Assembly (NCBI RefSeq): GCF_027579695.1
Contig: NC_083570.1
Span: 97,789,963 to 97,853,962 of the forward strand
Length of the DNA: 64,000 nucleotides
Direction of reading: 5' to 3'
Origin: Neoarius graeffei
Lineage: Eukaryota; Chordata; Actinopteri; Siluriformes; Ariidae
Shown: positions 57,720 to 64,000 of the stretch, in pieces
How the letters are laid out: each line of letters starts with the position of its first letter
Position numbering within the stretch: the stretch's first letter is position 1
Notes under the pieces: generated by a model
The model's input: only the letters and a program-made list of their open reading frames with translations
The model's database searches: none
Told to the model about the DNA's origin: nothing
Position numbers and translations under genes: made by a program

Positions 57720-60640
57720 CTTGATGCCAACAAAGTAATTTCAAAGGCATGACTTTCATTTGGCTAGAAAATGTGAGAGACTGGAGATCTCGAGACACTG
57801 ATAGAACTTTGACCAGAACCAGATTCTTTGGTCAGATGAGACTAAAATAGGAGTTTTTGGGCAACAAACACTCGAGGGCTTGAAAAGTACACTATATGAC
57901 CATTACAGACTATGTGCTTGTTGAAAATCCCATTATGGATTTATTCCCCGTTTGCTGTAACAATAAGCTCCACTCTTCTGCAAAGGCTTTCCATTAGATG
58001 CGTGTTCATTCAGCTATAAAAGCATTGGTGAAGTTGGGGACTAAGGAGGCCTGGAGTGCAGTCATTGTTTGAATACATCCTGAAGGTGTTGTGGTCTGTG
58101 TGCAGGCCACTCACATTCTTGGCAAACAATGTCTTTATGGAGCTTGCAGAGGAACAAGAATTAGATCAGGTTTACAAAAGACATTCCAGACCATATCTGG
58201 AATGTGGGAAGATCCATATCTGGTTGTGTACTTTATATACTTTTGGGTATAAACACAAAAAAAAGAACCCATCTACACTAACGGCCAACTGTGCTGGAGG
58301 ACACGTCATGTTATGGGACTGTTTTTCCTCCAAAGGCCCTGGGAACCTTGATAAGGCAGCTGGTACCAGAGACATGGAAGTAGCAAACTGTAATAATTGA
58401 AATCACCTCTGCCAAGAAGTTTAAAGGTTCTGACCACAAAGTTGAGTCCTGAGCAAAAATGCTCTATTTCTATAGCTGTTAAGAGTTTTGAGATGCTTCG
58501 CTGCTGGATACACAGTGTATCCGATATGTAAACATTTTGGTGAGATAAAACATGTCCCATATTTTAGGATTCTGGAGCTTGCCGAAGCAAGCAGCAATAT
58601 CATGTGACCACCGTAGGGCATATTTGGCCGACTTTTAATCAAAAGGACAACGATGACTGGTGAAAGGACCAGGCACGGAAGCAAAGGGAAGAAATTGCCG
58701 AAGGTGTCGCTGGGCCTGTTTCTCCTCCCTCAGCCTGGTCCATTCTTCCTAAAAATGGGGGGGGGGGGGGGGGGGGGGGGACACATGGCCTGCACAAAGG
58801 ACTTTTTGTTGACGGTGGTGATGAGGGTGTGCAGTCCTCATCTGTACCGCTTCGCGGCAAGCAAGGGAGCAGGACAACCAGGGCTGACAGGGGGCTGCAC
58901 CTCTGATGATGGTTCCCAGGAGGATGGGGGTACATGCCTGCATTGGCCACAGGAATCGCCAGAGCGTTTAGACCACCTGGCTTTCAACTTGTGTTCACCC
59001 TTCCACCAGCGACTTCCAGGAATCGCCCCCTTGCAGCCGTTGAGGTCGCAGGACTCCGAATTCGAAAGGGCTAACTCAAGGAGCTTTAACTAATTGGCAT
59101 AACTATGGAACTGCGTCACACCAAGATGTCAACGTGCAGAAAACATCGTGACTCTGCATCGACCTCGGAGAGGTTTGATTCGCAGGGATGTAATTTGTGG
59201 TTGTCATTCGCGAATAGATTCATAAAAAAAAAATGAATATATCTTTTCTCTGTTACTGCTTTTGTGTTCTCGTTTCTTTCTCTGTAAGATCAAAACATTA
59301 GGTGTATAACGCAACACTCAGACTCACCAATCCAAGACGAGCACTGCAAATTCATCAGATTTCGCACCTTTTTCATCCTTCAGTCGATTCCAGCAGTCAG
59401 TTGGTCTTGTTTTCCATCACTTTTCTGGAGTGTTTTCTAGCTGACAATATTCATATTTTCCTTTTCTTTTCCTCTGGCAGGAGAGCAGAGTCTGCCATGT
59501 TTTCCCAGTCCTGCGACCTCAACGGCTGCAAGGGGGCAATTCCTGGAAGTCACTGGTGGAAGGGTCAACACAAGTTGAAAGCCAGGTGGTCCAAACGCTC
59601 TGGCGATTCCTGTGGCCAATGCAGGCACGTACCTCCATCCTCCTGGGAACAATCATCAGAGATGCAGCCCCTCCCGTCAGCCCTGGTTGTCCTGCTCCCT
59701 TGCTTGCCATGAAGCGGTGCAGACGAGGACTGCACACCCTCATCACCACCATCAATAAAAAGTCCTTTGTGCAGGCCATGTTCTCGCCCCCCTTCATCTT
59801 GAGGAAGAACGGACCAGGCTGAGGGAGGACAAACGGGCCCAGCGACACCTTCAGCAATTCCTTCCCTTTACTCCCGCACCTGGTCCTTTCGCCCGTCATC
59901 GTTGTCCCAGGATCTGCCAGTCCAGAATCTGGCTTCTCTCTTATGAAAGGGCGCATGAGAGATGGCAACCACCCCAACAGCAGCAAGACTTGGGAAGGCA
60001 AAGAAAACAATGAAGAGGAGGACCTCGTCATCATCGAATACCGACGGACAGCTATAACCTCACGTTCAGCTGTTTTGGTAGGGCCATACTGTTTAGCTCA
60101 AGAGGTAGGAAAACGGTCCCAAAATGGAGAAAAGTGACCCTCAATGATCACATCTCGTCTGCATGATATTGTTCTTGCAAGACACAGGAAAATGCCAGGC
60201 ACAAAAAAATAAAAATTATTTCAGATGACTTTGCAGTCAATACCTTTAACATAGGTCATTGTTGTATGCAAAATAGATCCAAAGTCACACAAAACTGTTG
60301 AGTGACCACAGAAACAAGCTTTTGACATGGCCATGCCAGTCCCCTAACCTAAACCCCACTGAAAACCTGCAGACAAGGCTCTAATGGACAGCCTTTAGGA
60401 CCCTGGAGGATGTGGAAAGAGTCTGTATTCAGGAATAAGCTCCGATTTCTCGCTCCGTATTCTTCAATCTGGTCAACGACTCTTGGAGAAGAGACACAGG
60501 TCACAGAATAAAGGTACTTCAATTCAATCTTTCAGGACACCAAATTCTCCAGTGCCAGGAATAATTGTTTATTTTATGACCATATTTTGGATTTACATTA
60601 GTAAACATTTAGTCACAAGATTCACCAAGAGTAATTAACA
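57720..60640 (+). pseudogene. Decayed Tc1 remnants, split
   Basis: Pieces of one or more old Tc1 transposases: a first-aspartate block (WSDETKIGVFG-like, near 57832-57870), a glycine patch (AGGHVMLWDCFSSKGPGN, 58292-58350), and a SPNLNPTENL-like piece near 60335-60375. A fragment of a second family (57893-58150) and an inverted-repeat block (58645-59907) separate them. Confidence 0.55.
58645..59907. repeat. Inverted repeat, arms about 0.4 kb, with G24 run
   Basis: Arms 58645-59055 and 59507-59907 are inverted copies, about 85-90 per cent alike by eye, separated by about 450 bp. The arms are GC-rich and give frames of 81-171 codons on both strands with no recognised domain. A run of 24 G at 58757-58780 faces only a six-base C run (CCCCCC) in the other arm. 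Confidence 0.75.
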
Positions 60641-60809
60641 CTTTTTAATGCATACATTGAAATAAAACAAAAAAAGCAAAACAAAACCATACACACACAC
60701 AAAAGCAATCAAGGCATGATGTACACTTCACTGGATGCATGCATTACATTATTACACTAACCACATATTGGATTTCCAGACTGCATCAGAGCCTCAGAGA
60801 AAGGGAACG

Positions 60810-61005
60810 TCAGTCTTCATCCTGCCATGGAGGACAAATACTCTGGGAAGAATCATGAAAAGTGGCAGGTCCCTCTTCAGCACAGTCAAACAAACATTTG
60901 CTTTCTCTCAAGGGTCTGGCTTCAAGGGTTTCTTTCAAATTAGAAGCTTCACCAGCAAATTTCTCAGGCAGCTGCAATAGAAGCGTCTCCATTTCTTCCC
61001 TGAGG
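60810..61005 (-). CDS. Candidate last coding exon of an unrecognised gene
   Basis: On the minus strand a clean acceptor (TTCTTTTCTTGATTGCAG just above 61005) is followed by a frame that enters with one base of a split codon and reads LREEMETLLLQLPEKFAGEA...SICPPWQDED and a TGA at 60810-60812. The polypyrimidine tract and low repeat content support a real exon. A possible poly(A) signal (AATAAA on the minus strand) is at 60568-60573, giving a UTR of about 240 bp, though that part overlaps Tc1 remnants. The peptide is acidic and probably helical at its start; no domain is recognised. It points to a gene whose other exons lie at higher coordinates or outside the window. Confidence 0.45.
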
Positions 61006-61184
61006 CTGCAATCAAGAAAAGAAGGTTAAATATTAAAAACTGAACGGTTGCAGAAAAGAGTAAAACACTTGCTGGTACAGGGACCCTTCACATGACATCA
61101 TGGTAACTGCAGATTTGTTTATGGGGCCTTGGCAGTATTGAGATTTCATTGTGCCCTGCACAGATTTGAGGCGCCCGTGCCACA

Positions 61185-61300
61185 GCAAAGCAGCCCTAAA
61201 TCATAACCAAGCCTCCTCCATGTTTCATAGTAGGTACGGTGTTCTTTTCTTTGAAAAGTTTTTCATTTTTCCTTCTGTGGACATACAGCTGATGCGGCGT
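61185..61300 (-). repeat. Tc1 transposase scrap
   Basis: Reverse-strand match to the region around the glycine patch of a Tc1 family (CACAGCAAAGCAGCCC, CCTCCTCCATGTTTCATAG). Short and decayed. Confidence 0.4.
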
Positions 61301-61482
61301 CCCAATTGGGGCCCTTCGCATGACATGACATCATAACTGCAATTTTGTTTACACGGCCATGTTGCCAGGCGAGCTTTGTTTGTGCCAGTGACCAGCACAA
61401 GTGTACACGAGTGATTGTAAACCCAATTCAGTAAACATCTACAAATAAACTTGAAGTTCCCTGTAAAAGAACAACACCAGAG

Positions 61483-61639
61483 ACCTGTAGTGCTTTTGGA
61501 TGTAATAACAGACGTGGAGAGAAGCCTGGTTTAACTTTTCAATGCTTTCTGGCAAACCCAGAAAGACGAGAAAAATGGCAAGCTGCAGTTAAGCGGGAAG
61601 ACAAACATTCCCGTGTGTGTGGAGAACGTTTTATATCAG
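61483..61639 (+). pseudogene. THAP-domain exon, damaged
   Basis: The frame reads TCSAFGCNNRRGEKPGLTFQCFLANPERREKWQAAV, then HSRVCGERFISG, ending at a GTTAGT donor. This is a THAP finger in one exon: C-x4-C is present, and CGERF stands where CGEHF is expected, so the last zinc ligand (His) is now Arg. HRFP has become QCFL. The start Met is not obvious. It may be a relic of a P-type transposon or a THAP gene; it is a different family from the exon pair at 36631. Confidence 0.6.
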
Positions 61640-61889
61640 GTTAGTGTGAAAGCTGTGTATACCTGTTATTTCTAACACTTTTTCTAGCTCAATCCATTTA
61701 GTTATAAAAAGCTCAAAGATCTAGAGCTAGCTTCGGCGTACTCAAATTAACACTCAACAAGTCCATAAGTTGGCATAGCATGGACAGAACTTTGATCTCC
61801 AAAGTAAAGCTTTTAACAGGTTCCATGGTCACGATACATTTTTTTGGACGCTATATATTTTTAGACCTAATGCTTGGCGAGACTAGCAG

Positions 61890-62085
61890 CATGTTATGTT
61901 ACAGGCATTTTGCAAACGCTCTTATCCAGAGCGACGTACAACGTACCCAGAGCAGCCTGGGGGGCAGTTGGGGGTTAGGTGCCTTGCTCAAGGGCACTTC
62001 AGTCTTTCCTGCTGGTCCAAGGAATCAAACCAGTGACCTTTTGGTTCCAAAGCTGCTTCTCAAACCATTAAGCCATGGCTTCCCC
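61890..62085 (-). repeat. Teleost short repeat, copy 3
   Basis: Reverse copy of the repeat at 26510 and 44755: CGCTCTTATCCAGAGCGACG, GTGCCTTGCTCAAGGGCAC and a CCATTAAGCCATGGC-type end. Confidence 0.65.
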
Positions 62086-62167
62086 ACACGTTTATGTACT
62101 GATGATGTAGACTAGTCTAAACATCATAAAATACGCTAGATCTAGTCCCTGGCTTGTTTTTTATTAC

Positions 62168-63240
62168 CTCACCCGGGACGGAGTACACCAAGGGGGGTGA
62201 GGTATTGTTTTCAGTGGGGTTTCTGCGTTTGTTATTTTTGTTAGCAGCATTACGGGAAAACAGCTGGACCAATCTTCATGAAACTTACAGGATAGAAGGG
62301 CATTGGTCTCAAATAGAATCGCCAACATTTTGAGGGTCATCCAGTTAAGGTCAAGGTCACCAAAAAGGTCAATTTTTTCCATCATATTCCAAATTGTTCC
62401 AATTGTACCAATTCCAAAATGTTCATCTTTCAATTCTGCTTCCATTGATATGCTACATGATGGGGTATCTCTCAGTTTTCTTAGCAACTGGGGGTCAAAT
62501 GTTGGGGGGTGGGGAGTTAAGATCATTGATAAAATTCGCATATTTTCCATTACATACTCGAACATGGTTGGAAATAGAAAGATGTTTATCATCATCATAT
62601 AGGAAGTCCTACATGGGCTTTCATTTGGCACCATGACCTTTGACCTTGTTTGTGTGTGTGTGTGTGTATTATATATATATATATATATATATATATCTGT
62701 TAATAATCTAGCGTCTAGACGGTTGCACCGATTGACTTCAAATTTTCAGGGTTGGTGGGCAATGGTCCGTTGATTACCCGATTACATTTTGGGGGTAAAT
62801 CAGGTCAAGGTCACCGGAAAGCGCAACCTTTCGGTCAAAATAACATTTTCCATAATAACTCAAAAACGGTTGCCGACAGACAGATGTTTACTATTATAAG
62901 CATATAGGAACTCCCATATGGCCTTTCATTTGACACCATGATCTTTGACCTTGAGTTACCCTGAAAGGTCAAACTCAAGGTCACGGATTTTTAGAGAGCT
63001 GTAACTTGAAAACCGTTGATGTTCAATATTTACCATTATCAACTTATAGGACGTGCCAAATAGGCTTTCATTTGGCACCATGATCTTTGACCTTCAATGA
63101 CTCTGAAATGTCAAACTCAAGGTCATGGATTTTCATAAGACTATAACCTGACAGCTGATGATTGAGAAATATTACCATTATCAACATACGGGTATAGCAT
63201 GAGTGCTGCCGAGCGAGGTTTGTTTTGCCGGTCAACACAT
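62168..63240. repeat. Repeat with AGGTCA-rich body, class unknown
   Basis: Starts with the hairpin CCTCACC...GGTGAGG (62167-62203) and a GCAGCATTACGGGAAAAC block. Contains repeated AAGGTCAAGGTCACC, GACCTTTGACCTT and CTTTCATTTGRCACCATGA sub-repeats, plus a (TG)n(TA)n run at 62650-62695. No gene seen; frames of 80-156 codons have no support. Confidence 0.5.
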
Positions 63241-63272
<32 letters not shown>

Positions 63273-63549
63273 AGTGCTCGTTTGAGCTTACCTTGCTGTT
63301 TGAATGTTTGCCCTTAGGCAAATGTTACAGAGTTTGACCTTGAGTCTCCACACACCACAAGATTCAAAAACCGTTTCGATCCCAAATTTTCACCACAGTG
63401 AACTCTGCTCTGAAGTCATACACACACTACAATCAATAACATACCAAACCACATTTTGTGCAATATTTATATTCTGGTTATTTATCCACTGATCTATTAC
63501 CAAGTGCAATATTCTTCACAAGTGCTCAGTTTCACTTTCCTCAAGCATA

Positions 63550-64000
63550 CAGTGGTGCTTGAAAGTTTGTGAACCCTTTAGAATTTTCTATATTTCTGCA
63601 TAAATATGACCTAAAACATCATCAGATTTTCACACAAGTCCGAAAAGTAGATAAAGAGAACCCAGTTAAACAAATGAGATAAAATATAAAACTTGGTCAT
63701 TTATTTATTGAGGAAAATGATCCAATATTACATATCTGTGAGTGGCAAAAGTATGTGAACCTCTAGGATTAGCAGTTAATTTGAAGGTGAAATTAGAGTC
63801 AGGTGGTTTCATTCAGTGGGATGACAATCAGGTGTGAGTGGGCACCCTGTTTTATTTAAAGAACAGGGATCTATCAAAGTCTGATCTTCACAACACATGT
63901 TTGTGGAAGTGTATCATGGCATGAACAAAGGAGATTTCTGAGGACCTCAGAAAAAGCGTTGTTGATGTTCATCAGGCTGGAAAAGGTTACAAAACCATCT
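63550..64000 (+). mobile_element. Tc1 element of the C family, cut by window end
   Basis: Starts CAGTGGTGCTTGAAAGT after TA (63548-63549), same terminus as element C. The transposase start lies at 63916 and runs off the window. A TGA at codon 3 (63922-63924) follows ATG GCA; the following codons read KEISEDLRKSVVDVHQAGKG, the expected first helix. Confidence 0.85.

Noticed and set aside
58653..59093. A gene in the 58.6-59.9 kb inverted repeat
   Set aside because: Frames on both strands are produced by high GC and a G24 run (poly-Gly or poly-Pro), with no domain match. Kept as a repeat with an open question.

Overview
The window looks like repeat-rich, gene-poor nuclear DNA from a teleost fish. 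The main evidence is fourteen near full-length copies of a tRNA-derived SINE of the V-SINE/DANA type, many families of Tc1/mariner transposons and their MITEs, hAT and piggyBac relics, L2-type and RTE-like LINEs, and dense (TG)n, (TA)n and (AAT)n microsatellites. A catfish-like (siluriform) source is possible from the look of two SINE families, but that is a weak guess. Nothing points to bacteria: there are no operons and no ribosome binding sites, and real coding exons are bounded by splice signals.

Host genes are almost absent. The best one is the first coding exon of an SLC22 organic cation/carnitine-type transporter on the minus strand (16914-17219), in a CpG-rich patch and ending at a GT splice donor followed directly by a TG repeat. 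A second candidate is a short terminal coding exon on the minus strand (60810-61005) with a good acceptor; its gene is not recognised. Two THAP-domain exons (36631-37105 and 61483-61639) are more likely transposon-borne than host genes.

Layout. 1-4850: repeat family X carrying a Tc1 element (A), itself broken by a second Tc1 element (B1) with an uninterrupted 357-residue DD34E transposase. 5.2-9.2 kb: decayed Tc1 pieces, a hAT-like end, a 1.27-kb foldback element at a TTAA site, and a truncated Tc1 abutting a V-SINE. 9.2-16.9 kb: a large inverted duplication centred on an internally deleted piggyBac element; its right arm holds an almost intact RTE-like LINE, an expanded minisatellite and two V-SINEs in head-to-head array. 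16.9-22.5 kb: SLC22 exon, a hAT with a BED finger, a 528-bp MITE and an AT-rich minisatellite. 22.5-31.2 kb: Tc1 copy B2 split by a V-SINE, more Tc1 remnants, a second copy of X with an L2 LINE, and another L2. 31.4-39.1 kb: a 7.7-kb hAT with perfect 8-bp target duplications, filled with other elements including a THAP exon and a block with eight copies of a 14-bp motif. 39.3-47.1 kb: a duplicate of the 26-kb locus, opened by an L2 LINE that contains a hAT that contains a V-SINE. 47.1-64 kb: another SINE, a three-level Tc1 nest, a roughly 460-bp tandem array, Tc1 copy B3, a 0.4-kb inverted repeat with a G24 run, a decayed THAP exon and the start of a further Tc1.

The elements do not form one pathway. 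They are layers of insertion whose order can often be read from target-site duplications. The most unusual structures are the piggyBac-centred inverted duplication, the motif cluster at 32.9-34.5 kb, the THAP cargo inside the 7.7-kb hAT, and the zinc-finger insert in the RTE-like LINE protein. All boundaries were read by eye, so most are good to a few bases where a target duplication is quoted and to tens of bases elsewhere.
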